A stretch of DNA of 64,000 nucleotides, taken from positions 101,276 to 165,275 of the forward strand of contig VKHL01000059.1 in the NCBI GenBank assembly GCA_015146655.1, in the 5' to 3' direction. Positions 13,101 to 23,706 of the stretch are shown one piece after another. The number at the start of each line of letters is the position of its first letter. The stretch's first letter is position 1. Origin of the DNA: Ochromonas danica (Eukaryota > Sar > Chrysophyceae > Chromulinales > Chromulinaceae). Made by a program: the position numbers and the translations under genes. A model generated the notes under the pieces. That model saw only the letters and a program-made list of their open reading frames with translations. It did not search any database and was not told the DNA's origin.

Positions 13101-16100
13101 CTCAATCTTTAAATAATGAATATCTAGCAGCTTGTTTAAATGAGGTCTTAGGTCAAGTAGGTCATCTAGGAACACGAGATTTCAATACCGAAGAGCCTTT
13201 CTACCTCTTAGGCTATGGTTATGGTGCCAATATTGCTGCTTACTATATGGCTCACTATCGAGCACCGTATATTCGTGGTCTGTTATTAGCCAATGGTTGG
13301 GCTTTTGTAGACAGTTACTTGGCAGGTATTATGCATGATTGTGTGAATATCTTCCAATCTGCACCTTCTTCCAGACCTGATCTTCCAGTTTATTTCTTCT
13401 CACGCTTTCTCTTTTGTAAAGATTATCTAGCAAAAGTGTCTGTTCCTTTAGCTTTAAATATCTACACTGCAGTCTATAACTCTATCTCTATTAATGGTCG
13501 AATTGCATTATGTAATGGAATATTGAAATCACATGATATTCGACCTTTGTTAAGATCAGTGGACTGTCCTATTGTCTGCTTACATAGCGATCAAAACAGC
13601 TTCATTCGGCCTATTCATGTTGAACCATTTGTTTCAAATCGTGGTGGTGAAGTTCGTAGTATTTATCGTGCTTTACAAGATTTTCGAAGAACTTGTGTAG
13701 TCTGGTTACATGGTGGACATGAGATGTTTCAAGAGAATCGTAAACAAGTTGTTCTTCTGTTAGAACAGATTCTCACAGGTTATCATGAAGTTCATGAATT
13801 AACCTTTCCTAGTGCTTCTTCAATTATCTCCGCAACGAATGCATTAAATGCAAATGATCTAAAGACAAGTGTGAATGAAGTTTCGATGGAAGATAAATTC
13901 ACTCAAAGTGTGTTGAATTTGTCTAAAAAGACTGCTAATGAGGTCCATCAGAAGACAACCAATCCTCTTAAGCCTGCCACATCACCTTCACCAATAAGGA
14001 CTAAATCAGCACATGTCAATTCTCTTCAGAACAATAGTCCAAATTCATTGACTTGGGGTCCAAAGGCCAGTAGTCAGAAGGATCTCTTGGCTACCACCTC
14101 AGCAACAAGTAGTCCAGGAAAAGGAATGTCGGTTGCCTTTGCAAATGATGAAGGAGTTCCTTCATGGCAATCTTTCTCCGAGACGTTATTACAAAAGCAA
14201 CATTCTATTTTAACATTTGATGCACAAAAGGCAAAGGATAAAGAAGGATTAAAGAAGACTAGTAATATCACTAATATCAACAATGTCCCTATGAATGATG
14301 TTCATGCTTATCCAGAAGTTAAGGAATATATGCAATGGAGATTAAAACGAAATAAGAAACGTTTAGAAAGATTACAATTAGCTGCACAATCCATTCAATG
14401 TGCTTTCCGAGCTTTCTTAGCGCGTAAATTAGTGAAGACTATTCGTGAATTACGTGCTGCTTCATTGATTCAACGAGTCTTTCGTGGTCATATTGGTAGA
14501 AAGAAATTCTTCCAGCATGTTCGTATGCTATGGGCAGCTATCTATATTCAAAAGATTTATCGTGGATTCATAGCAAGAAGAGATTATTTCATATTACAAG
14601 TTCGTATTGCAGCAGCAGCAAATATACAACGATTATTTCGTGGATGGAGAGGAAGAGAACGTGTTAAACGAATACGTGCTGAAAGAAATCATGCTGCATG
14701 TATTATTCAAGCTATGTTTCGTCGTTTTCAAGCTCGACGGGATGCTTGGCTTCGTCGACAATTTCGAAATTGTGCGACTGTCATTCAGAAGAACTTTCGC
14801 GGATTTTTGGGTCGAAAACGTGCTGCAGCAGAACGAGATAAATATATCTTTAGTAAGAGTCAGTCTCAAGGGATTGAGTTTGGTCGACAGATGTTATTAG
14901 AGCATAAGCTACATGTGACTAAATTACAAAGTGATGTGACATTATTAAGTCAAGAGAAGGTTAGTGCAGAGGAACAGATTGAAGCATTATTAGAAGAGAT
15001 TGCTTCCTTTGAAGAAGGTGTTCGTGTCTTGGAGAAAGAAATGCATCAATTATCAAAAGTTGAATCAGAAGCTGCTGCTTTTATGGATGAAGATAGTAAA
15101 TTTGAATTACGAGAACAAAAGATGCGATTAGATCGTGAATTTGGTGAAATGTTAGGAAAGATTGCTAATCGTAAAGATATGTTAAATGATATTGAAAAGA
15201 AACTTGCAGCTATTGATAAGGCAAGACAAGGTAAAGAAGAAGATCTTCGAACGTTAGAACGTAAACTAGTTGTATTATTAGAAGATCAACAAAAGGAATT
15301 GAATATGATCAAACGAAAACAAGATGTTCGTGGTGCTTTGTTAGCAGCTTCACATGCTGAACTTAATCGTGTTACAACTGCTGCATCAAATGGCACCATG
15401 GCATCCAATGCTGGATTACCATCATCTGCAGGAGGAAGTAGTGGTGGTGGTGGTGGTTATAATGGTGGTCCTAGTTTACAAGAGAAGAAACAAGCTGCTC
15501 AATTAATGCAAAGTACAGAGACGTTAATGAAGTTTGGCTTCATGTCAATGAGTATGACCTATTTTAGTTCTTTGAATATGATTAAGGCATTACGAACTGT
15601 TTCAGCTCAAGATACTGTCATGGCAGCTCTTGCTGATGTCCATGCACAACGAGCTGTTGGTCAGAATGGTCCATCATCATCATCTGCAATGTCCGCTGAT
15701 ACGATGAGTAATCTCACAGGTAATGCAGCTGATCGTGTAATGTCTCGTTTGAAAAAGGGTGAGTTACCAGGACAACAAAAGCTACAAGTTTCTTCTTGGA
15801 GTGTTGAAGATGTTGCCAAATGGTTGCAATCCTTATCATTAGGTCAATATTCAGAAGCATTTATTGACAGTGCAATTGATGGAGAGTTCCTCTATGATCT
15901 CAATGATGATGACTTAAAGAATACTTTAGGTATTGAACATCGTTTACATCGCAAGAAGATTTTGAATTGTATTCAACGACTTAAGATGGCAGAACTTCAA
16001 AATGAAAGTCGCTTGGGTAAGCTTCAACATGCTTTATTTGCTGGCCAAGGAGGTGCTGCAGGTGTTGGGAATAATGCCATGGTAAGGTCTTTCTTTCTCT

Positions 16101-16824
16101 TTCTCTTGCTAGTAGACAATGTTGATCATATGGTATTGTTAGGGTCCATCGGGTCCTGGAGCCATGCCAGACTTGCCTGCTTCTGCGCAAATGCCCGACT
16201 TCGCCAATGTTGGCTTTCCTGATGGAAGCAGCAATCGACCAGAAGAAGACAGTCGAATCATCGAAGGTCCTCGCGTCTCCATCCAAGAACTCTTCTCTTA
16301 CGTGCGACATTCCAAGCTCTCTATGCTCAAGGAAGCTATTGACTATCTACCCAATAAGCCTTTCGACAAGTCTCTTGTGCAGGTGAAGTCTATAACTCTG
16401 TTGAATGCTTAACATCTTTGTTAACGTTCTGTCTGTGTGTGTGTTTGTGTTGGGTCAGGCTGCATTTGTTGCCGATTTCGGTACAGTTTACGTCTCTGGG
16501 TATGAACGTTTGATATTCCATATTAACAAGGTGGATGAGTATGGCAATACCTTGTTGATCTATGCTTGTCAGAATGGCAATGCAAAGATCGCCAAGTATC
16601 TCGCCAACAAAGGCGCTAATCTCAACCATCAGAACAAGCAAGGACAGACGGCTGCTCATTACGCCATTGCTTATCAATTCTTCGATCTATCTACGTGGCT
16701 GTTTGAGAATGGTGCTGATGACACGATTGAGAACAAGTTCGGACTCACAGCTTATGACGGTCTCAATGCCACGGAGGATGAAGGAGGATATGGCGGTGAG
16801 GATACCCTAGCCATTGAGAACTAG
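10173..16824 (+). CDS. Multidomain scaffold: pseudo-receiver, inactive hydrolase fold, 6 IQ motifs, coiled coil, SAM, ankyrin
   Basis: Four exons joined in phase 0 (10173-11507, 11576-16081, 16143-16382, 16459-16824) give 2,148 residues. The first in-frame ATG is at 10173. The N-terminal 500 residues carry Cys motifs (FKCIGDYC, VCPTCYDAY) and are otherwise unrecognised. Residues about 670-810 form a receiver-like domain with a possible phospho-Asp (ALID), Thr/Ser (CFTSAT) and Lys (VSKPVDP), but the acidic pair is replaced (LLASAD). About 906-1178 has an alpha/beta-hydrolase fold. Its nucleophile elbow reads GYGYG with no Ser, although Asp (HSDQN) and His (HGGHE) remain. About 1382-1530 holds six IQ motifs, presumably binding calmodulin or centrin. 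A coiled coil (1535-1700), a SAM domain (about 1848-1916, WSVEDVAKWL) and ankyrin repeats (last 200 residues, YGNTLLIYACQNGN) follow. Likely a calcium-responsive cytoskeletal or flagellar scaffold; the function is inferred. Confidence 0.9.
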
Positions 16825-17003
16825 GGAAGCGTTAGAAAGAGAAGCGGGTAGATGTTGGACAAGATACTGTTGGTTTATGGTTTTCCTCATGTAAATAGAC
16901 TCTATGATACTACTAGTAGTAGTAGACTATACCCTTTCTTTAACGGTCATCATTGATTGAGCAATGATGAATAATACCTGTTGGTTAGGTTAGGTAAACC
17001 CAT

Positions 17004-17537
17004 CTATGACCATGGTTTGAGATCAGCATTGGCCTTGTCAAAGACTCGATCAACACTTTCTCTGCACGAGGCGAGGGACTGACCGTGTTGGGAGAATACA
17101 TTGTGTGTAGCTTCTGCTGCTTTCCCACGAATACAACGATCTTTCCACACTGACCAAGTCTTAGCACATTCTGCTTCTCGTGCAGCACGTACTTCACTAT
17201 AAGCTAGACCTTCAATAGTCTGCATGTTAATCTGAGGATTGTGTAGAAAGTCATACGCATGCACAGCCTCATGGATTAACACTTCTGGGATATCCTGAGG
17301 TTGTAAACGATTGGCACAAAGTATGATCTTGACATTTCTTTCAAGACTTAGATAAGCTCTAGCTGATCCTTCTACACCAGTGTTAGCACAGACATCACAG
17401 AGAACTTCAACATTGTTTTGTTGGTGTAAATGAAGAAGTAGATTGATGAGACGATTATCACTTCCTTTCTCATCTTGTCTTGATGCACTATTTGCTAGAG
17501 CAATCATTGTTTCTTGACATTGTTGCCAACGATTCAT
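17004..17537 (-). CDS. ATP23: Mitochondrial inner membrane metalloprotease ATP23-like (peptidase M76)
   Basis: Single exon, 177 residues, ATG at 17537. The zinc-protease signature LIHEAVHAYD (HExxH) is at about residues 88-97. Downstream motifs typical of the M76 family follow: a conserved E in the 'YSEVRAAREAEC' region and several Cys residues. In yeast, Atp23 processes the Atp6 precursor and assists ATP synthase assembly in the intermembrane space. The protein is shorter than yeast or human ATP23 (about 230-250), mainly at the N-terminus, and no targeting peptide is obvious, as is usual for twin-Cys intermembrane-space proteins. It is convergent with the IQ/SAM scaffold gene, 179 bases away. 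Confidence 0.85.
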   Translation of the reverse strand: MNRWQQCQETMIALANSASRQDEKGSDNRLINLLLHLHQQNNVEVLCDVCANTGVEGSARAYLSLERNVKIILCANRLQPQDIPEVLIHEAVHAYDFLHNPQINMQTIEGLAYSEVRAAREAECAKTWSVWKDRCIRGKAAEATHNVFSQHGQSLASCRESVDRVFDKANADLKPWS

Positions 17538-17919
17538 TCTCTTCCTTTTTCCTCACCCTACAGGTAGTCTACTTTCTCAATCTTTTCATCATAACAGCAA
17601 AACCGACAAACCCGCCTGGTCAACATTTGGAGATCTGGGAATTTAGATGCCTGGGATCTAGAGATCTGGAGATTTGGATGACTAGGGATGTTACAGTGTT
17701 GCACTGTAGCTGTCATAGTCTAGACATCTGATTGATCACACAAGGAAACAAAAGAGTGTCTAAGCCGCACAATGATCAAAATGGTGACTCACCATAGACA
17801 ACAGAATAGGTAGGAAGAACCCCTAAGCCGGAATTGCATTAAAAACAAACAATCACTTAAACTACGCTATTCCAGCTTAACCTCATCCTCTGACCTTAAC
17901 CTTAACCATCTACAGTATC
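17538..17919. other. 382-base intergenic stretch with degenerate GATCT/GGAGAT repeats
   Basis: It lies upstream of ATP23 and downstream of the plastid protein gene. No open frame of note. Around 17625-17677 there is an irregular run of short related words (gagatctggga, gggatctagagatctggaga). The rest is unremarkable and should hold the ATP23 promoter and the 3' UTR of the next gene. Confidence 0.4.
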
Positions 17920-20277
17920 TCACTGGCCTTTCAAGGACTTCTTCAGAGTTGCAACACGCTTGAAGACCTTCCCTAACTCACGGATACTAGGATTTTGACG
18001 AGCTTGTGGTGAATCAATTTGCTTGGCTAAGGTCTCAAAGTCCATGCCAGTGACTTTCTCGAATTCGAGAATATCAGGCAGTGTCAACTCTCCTCGATCC
18101 ATGGCCTGATCGAGTCCTTGAAGCACCTCCGTGAGGTAGGAGGCCATTTCCTCAGGCTTGAGTTTGCTTAAGTCAGGCATACCCTCAGGCAGCCCTCCAC
18201 CTCCCGCTGGCATGCTTTCCATCATGAGCTTGTTCAACTCATCCATGTTAGGCATCTCATTGGCACCACCTTTTCCAGTGAAGGCATCCATGAGTCCACC
18301 CAAACCTCCTCCTCCGCCTCCTCCACCACCAGCTCCAGCGAATTCTTTGCTCTTGCTCATGACCAAGTCTCGCATGATCTTCTGTTCAATACTATTTCTC
18401 TTCGATTCCTTAATATCAAAGATGAACTGCAACTTCTGCAAACTGGCCATTCTCTGTTCCATCACTTGCTGTAGATCTTGTTCCTCTGTAGCGGCTGTAG
18501 AGTCTTCTGGTTGGGAACCATCTGTGGGCATATTAAACATCTTGGAAAACATCGAATCATCTGCCATTGTAAACTTGGCATAACGTGTGTAAAGAGTTTC
18601 TAATTTGCTTTTCTTGGATTTGCCATTGTATTGGATTGGCTCCACACGAATACCTGGAACAATCTGAGAAAATGCATAGCCAACACGATCGACAAACTCT
18701 GCAATGACATCTAAACTATTCAACGATCGATCTTCATTCTTATCATCAGCAGTAGCAGCAGCTTCATCTACAAGCAAGACCATGATGGCATTCGTCACTT
18801 CAGCAAAGACTTCAGCTGCTTGTTGAGGCTGTAAATCAATCGATTGATAGCTTTCTACTATCGATTTCATAGCATCTTCATCGTTCTCTATGTTCATGAT
18901 CCTTTCACTGCGAGCTGACAGGTGGATTTCTAACGAGTCGTGAATATGTTGAGGCAAGTAGCGCTGCAAGAAGGCGGCGACCAACTTGCGATATTCCTTC
19001 GTATCATCTTGCACTTCCAACGCATTCTTAATCTCTGCAGGTCGTCCACTACCTGCCTTCTGGAAAAGTCGGCCCAAGAGACCCCCAGGTTTCTTAGGTT
19101 CGAGTGCTGGCAGAGGCACTTCTTCAACAACTGGCGGCTGTACGGGAGGAGGAATGACAGGCAAAGCGTCTTCAGGAATCTCCATCAATGTAGCGAATGG
19201 AGGAACCACTGCTGGGATGGGAGCATCAACAGTTTTGGAGGAAGCCATATCATTAACGGGATTGTCCAATTCGGTGGAGAGCTCATGTGGAAGTTGTTCA
19301 GCAGCAGCAGAAGGAGTTTTCTTGGCGATCTTCTTCATCATGCTCGATGATACTTTGGGTGATGATACACGACGAGATGGAGGAGCAGATGTAGGATTTT
19401 CAAGGATGTCATCAATAGTTTCATCTTCTTCGAGGATATCGTCGACTTTAGGTAACACAGATTTGCGCCAATCCCTTTTCTGATTGATTTGACCAATTTC
19501 CAAATCAGTTGATGAGGTCTGAGTAGAGTATTTCTTTTTGTTCAACTTCAGACCTTTCCCTTGAACCTCTTCTTCCCCTCCCAGTTCACTTTCTGCGTCA
19601 AGCATTTTTGCCTTCTTCTTCTTGAGTTGTTGCAAAGCTTGCTCTTTGGTCAGAGCAGACTCATCCCTTCCCAAGACAGCATAAACCACAGAGAAGACAA
19701 CGAGTAAACCACCAACAAGATTCAACTTCTGTTGATTGGAAGCCATGATGAAAGAGGAAGTCTGTTTCTTCGGTGTGACAATCTCCACCTGAACTTTCTG
19801 ATTGCCAGCTTTCCTCGCAGTGCCTGTTGGAGCAGTTGCTTTGCTTTGTGCTTTCCTATTGTTATTAACCACAACAACCTTTTCTGATCCTCTTCTAGAG
19901 GAAGGTGCAGCATTGGCTGGTGACGTGATTGTAAAGGCAAGCAACAGTGCCACACAAATTGTTGACACAAAGACACGAACCTTCTGCAAGACTTTCCTCG
20001 CCTTGATTTGTACTTGCTTCCATAGAGATGGTTGAAAAGAAATTACTGAGGAGGAGGAGGAAGAAGAAGAAGAAGAAGAAGAAGAGTAGGTCGATGGAGA
20101 TAACTGCAGAAGATTTTGAATGTTGTGGGTACGAGCCAGACGATCTTCTCGAAACAATGTCATAGAAGGATTAGTGCCATACCATCTTTTCCGATGCAAA
20201 GAGATAGCATGGAAAGCATGTGTAATCTCTATTAAAGTAATAAAGAGGAAAAGATAGCGTAGAATACCTCTCATCAT
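17920..20277 (-). CDS. Plastid-targeted low-complexity membrane protein, unknown function
   Basis: Single exon, 785 residues, starting with Met-Met (20277). A signal peptide (about 1-22) ends in THA before FHAIS, matching the heterokont plastid motif. A poly-Ser run (about 68-80) follows. A second hydrophobic stretch ending in SPANAAP resembles a thylakoid-type cleavage region or a membrane anchor. Another membrane segment (NLVGGLLVVFSVVYAVL) lies near 190. The middle is charged and Pro-rich. The C-terminal half is helical, with a Gly9 run and a Met/Glu-rich tail before FKRVATLKKSLKGQ. I do not recognise the family. Plastid location is inferred from the leader; topology is uncertain. Confidence 0.85.
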   Translation of the reverse strand: MMRGILRYLFLFITLIEITHAFHAISLHRKRWYGTNPSMTLFREDRLARTHNIQNLLQLSPSTYSSSSSSSSSSSSSVISFQPSLWKQVQIKARKVLQKVRVFVSTICVALLLAFTITSPANAAPSSRRGSEKVVVVNNNRKAQSKATAPTGTARKAGNQKVQVEIVTPKKQTSSFIMASNQQKLNLVGGLLVVFSVVYAVLGRDESALTKEQALQQLKKKKAKMLDAESELGGEEEVQGKGLKLNKKKYSTQTSSTDLEIGQINQKRDWRKSVLPKVDDILEEDETIDDILENPTSAPPSRRVSSPKVSSSMMKKIAKKTPSAAAEQLPHELSTELDNPVNDMASSKTVDAPIPAVVPPFATLMEIPEDALPVIPPPVQPPVVEEVPLPALEPKKPGGLLGRLFQKAGSGRPAEIKNALEVQDDTKEYRKLVAAFLQRYLPQHIHDSLEIHLSARSERIMNIENDEDAMKSIVESYQSIDLQPQQAAEVFAEVTNAIMVLLVDEAAATADDKNEDRSLNSLDVIAEFVDRVGYAFSQIVPGIRVEPIQYNGKSKKSKLETLYTRYAKFTMADDSMFSKMFNMPTDGSQPEDSTAATEEQDLQQVMEQRMASLQKLQFIFDIKESKRNSIEQKIMRDLVMSKSKEFAGAGGGGGGGGGLGGLMDAFTGKGGANEMPNMDELNKLMMESMPAGGGGLPEGMPDLSKLKPEEMASYLTEVLQGLDQAMDRGELTLPDILEFEKVTGMDFETLAKQIDSPQARQNPSIRELGKVFKRVATLKKSLKGQ
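20042..20087 (+). repeat. GAG/GAA trinucleotide microsatellite inside CDS
   Basis: A run of gaggag then gaagaa triplets on the plus strand encodes the poly-Ser tract of the plastid protein on the minus strand. It is prone to length variation. Confidence 0.8.
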
Positions 20278-20803
20278 GGAGAATCACTTCCAAGAGATTG
20301 ATGAAAGGACACGAAGCAAGCAAGGCAAGCAAAGCCACCACAGCAGCACCCCATCCCAAGGCATCAACTAGTATTACGATGCGTGGGGGGAGGTGCACAT
20401 ACTGCACAGAACATCGTGTAAATTACATGGCATGAGTTACTACTGTGCAGTAAAGTGAAAGAAAACAAGACAACGAGTAAGGATCTAGAAATATCTAGTT
20501 AAAGCTTGTAGTTTGAATGATATTCTACCATGTGCTAATCTCTCCAAGTGCAAGATGATGTCCTTATCCACAATGATACAGACAACATCAACAATCAATC
20601 TCCTGAGCAATGGTTTAGGATTGTACACCCTCTAAAGTCAACGCTCGACATCATTGAAAGGACTAAGAAAGCAGAGTAGCAAAGGCTAGAGGAAGATAAA
20701 GTCAATAAAAAACATGTCTTTCATACCCAGCCCAGCAGAAATGAGATAACCCAAAAAGATAGCAGCCTATCACCCCTTCTCGAAAATGCCAGATGAAAAA
20801 TAA
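20278..20803. other. 526-base intergenic stretch
   Basis: It lies between two minus-strand genes and holds the 5' leader and promoter of the plastid protein gene and the 3' UTR of the UBA-like gene. A short G-run (ggggggagg near 20386) is the only compositional feature. A 78-residue open frame across 20171-20407 overlaps the plastid gene start in another frame; I do not support it as a gene. Confidence 0.4.
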
Positions 20804-23348
20804 CTAAGATCTTCTGTTGGAGGAATAGCTACCTCCATTATGATGTTGGCCACCTGAAGAAGAACGTCGCAAATCCGAATTATTGCGCTGCTCTCCATGA
20901 TGACCTCCGCGCTGGACAAAACAACATTTGGTGACTAATTGAACAGCTGAAGGAATTGAACAATCATAAGGAAAGAATACCTGATCTACATTATTGGAGC
21001 CAGCATGGCCATGATGTTGGGATGGAGGAGCCGCATAATGCATGTTCTGATGTACCATGTTGCCAGGATGGTTGTATTGCGGCATCTGCATATGTGGAGG
21101 CATTCCACTCATGGAGATAGGCATACCACTCGCATTTTGGGGCACACCATACATTTGAAGGGGCTGCGCGGAAGGCGATGGGGCTGCAGGAGGGGCATGA
21201 GAGACGCCTCCTGACATTGCATACTGAGGTGGACCTCCACCATATGCACCGTTGGAAACGTTGCCGTGCTGAGGGATCATATTTGCGAATTGTTGCATAT
21301 TCATGGAAGGATTACCGGCGTACACCATGCCCTGAGGAGCATGTTGCATAATTTGATATGGAGGTGTTCCTTGCATCGTCGGCGCACCATGTTGAAGAGA
21401 GGCACCTCCATTACCAGAATTAGTACTACCGTTATTAGACGAAGGCGTCGAATTGCTATTCGTGGGAGGATTGCCAGGAGAAGCATAGTACATGGTCATA
21501 CGAGGATCATTCAGCCCCTGCATTGTGGGAGGAACTGGAACAGTACCAGGCGGAGGTCCAGCCATGGCCATATGCTTTCATTCAAAGAAGAATGATTAGA
21601 CAAGTCAAAAGTCCAAACAAAACAACTAAAAGAAGGTCTGACTTACCATTGGAAATGAATACGCATAATTAGCCTGCGCTTGTGGGTGCCCACTCATGCC
21701 TGCATATGCGGACATCGACACAGGCATCATGCCGTACGACATTCCCGAAGGACTTGAATAATACATGGGCATCGTTCCTGCGGGATAAACGGGAGCATTA
21801 GAGAAAACCGATTGCTGATAAGACTGCATCATCATATTCTGCATTTGAGCATGTTGCATTCGAAACAAAGGAATAGGAGTAGAAGGTTCATTAGGTGGCT
21901 TATAGTTTCTTTCAAAAATCAGCAAAACAGCATCTTCATATTTATATCCCATGTTCTGAAGTCGTCCAAGCTCAGAGTAATCCTCAGGTTTCATAGCTTC
22001 GAACATGTTTGTATTATATTTCGATTCTTGAATAGAGATGATGTGAGTCAGCTCCATGAGCTCTTCTTCTGTAAGAGAATAAGGCATGTATGCTTGCAAA
22101 TTAGAAGATATGATGGCCATTTTCTGCATCGAGGGTGGCCTAGGCATTGAGGTTTGCCCCGCATAACCATTGAATGATTGCGGAAGACTCCTGGGCGACG
22201 TGCTTTTCATCGAATTAGGCGTTTGCTGCCTCGATGAATAACGATTACCACCAGGCATCGGCCTGGGAGAAGATGTTTTTGAGGGATTATCTCTTGGTGA
22301 GGGCTGCGCTCGGGGAGAAGGAGAGGGAGCGGATCGATTTTGAAACGAATTCGGCGCTCGATTGGTTCCGTGTTGAGGAGAAGGAACCGGGTGCGGAACA
22401 TTGCGATGAGACATTCCCGAAACACTAGCACCAGGGCTGACATTCTCAAGATGATTTTGTTGATCATCCGAGCGACCTGAAAAACTACGATAAGAAGCAT
22501 CTTGGCTGTCCCCAGTAGACCGAGAACCCAAAGGCACTGAAACTCCACCGTCGGCCTCCCCTTCACTCCCCCCAAGTCCCTGAGTTACTTGAGAAACTTC
22601 TGAAGAAGTGGTTAGACCGCTGCTCGTTCCACCAGCAGCACATGCCGCAGCACGGGCACTTGCAGAACTTGCCAACGGTGGAGAAGTCGATGAATTGTCT
22701 GTTTGACCATCAGGGTAATCGTGAAAAGAGAGCTTTTCGGTTTGAACATTCAAAGGAGACTTGTCAGAAGCACGGCCGGCCTGTGCAGACGGTGGTCTAT
22801 CACAACCAAACACAGAGCTCTTGCCTCCATCACTCCGCGCACTTTCTGTTCTTGTTAGACCCCGGGTTTTCTTTGAGTTTTGACCCGTAAGGCTGAAATT
22901 TCTTTTCAAGAGAGCATCGGGAGTCATTCGCTGCATCTGCCCCTTGGTTTGCTCTTTGTCGCTGTCTGAGCTCTCGCACTCGTGCTCAACATGAGCAATT
23001 CCCTGCGAGCGAATATTTCAGAGATGATTTTAAAGGAAATAAAAATGAACAAAAACAAAAGGAATCTTACCAACGCCAAATCATCCAAGTCCAAGGGAGT
23101 TGGAGCCTGCTTTGTCCAGGATCGACTCGGCGGTTGTACGACTTCTACTCAAGAGAACAGCTTAGCACATTGAACATGATGAAAACAAAGAGAATGGAAT
23201 AAAGATCACCTAATTTAGAAGAATCTGACGAAAGGTTATCATCCAAATCACTGTTCGACACATCTGAAACAACAATTTCTTGGTCTTCTGCGGGAAGACA
23301 TTTGATCCCAATCTGTTGATCGCCTTGATTCACTTCTTGAGAATTCAT
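20804..23348 (-). CDS. UBA/CUE-like, Met/Pro/Asn-rich protein, unknown function
   Basis: Five exons (23210-23348, 23071-23144, 21647-23002, 20981-21574, 20804-20911) give 756 residues if translation starts at the ATG at 23348. The only folded-looking part is around residues 385-430. It has helices ending in LGRLQNMGY and YEDAVLLIFE, which resemble a ubiquitin-associated (UBA/CUE) three-helix module. The rest is Ser/Pro-rich, then Met/Pro/Gln/Asn-rich, like RNA-granule or ataxin-2-type disordered proteins. The last intron (20912-20980) is 69 bases with no stop, so retention would only add 23 residues. The second acceptor is a tandem GAGTAG. The true N-terminus may lie further upstream (see the ORF at 23345-23560). 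Confidence 0.75.
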
Positions 23349-23560
23349 GTACACAATCCAATTTTTTTTAGAGATTCCAAGAGATCATTAAACTTTCCAG
23401 GGATGGTAATAGTTGTTAATGAAAGCAATTCTTCACCCAACTTGGTCTTGTCTAGCAGTTGTCTGCTGCTTTGCTGAGTGAAGACGGAAGAGAGCGCCTC
23501 TGTCGCCTGGCCTCCCTGCTGCTCTCTGCTGTTGTCGCTGAACAAGTGGCGTTGCGCCAT
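23345..23560 (-). CDS. Upstream ORF (71 codons) or frameshifted first exon of the UBA-like gene
   Basis: ATG at 23560 (MAQRHLF) and stop at 23345-23347. The stop TGA overlaps the next ATG in the arrangement ATGA. Its composition (Gln/Ser-rich, then LLSLTTITIPGKF) looks like protein. It runs into an A8 run on the minus strand (plus-strand T8 near 23362-23369). One extra A would fuse it in frame with the UBA-like ORF downstream. It is either a genuine uORF with reinitiation, a programmed shift, or a sequencing or assembly error. Confidence 0.5.
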   Translation of the reverse strand: MAQRHLFSDNSREQQGGQATEALSSVFTQQSSRQLLDKTKLGEELLSLTTITIPGKFNDLLESLKKIGLCT

Positions 23561-23706
23561 TTTACCACCTTTTGACTATTTTGCCGTTTTGCGGTTTCTC
23601 TGTTGTTGATTTTGGTTGGTTTTCGGGTTTTTGCCAAACTCTGGTTGTGAGATTGAGATTGATTGCAGTCGATTAATTAATTAATTAATTGTACTGTTGT
23701 GCATGT

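Noticed and set aside
18158-18583. 141-codon plus-strand frame with poly-Pro
   Set aside because: It is the reverse complement of the Gly-rich coding part of the plastid protein.
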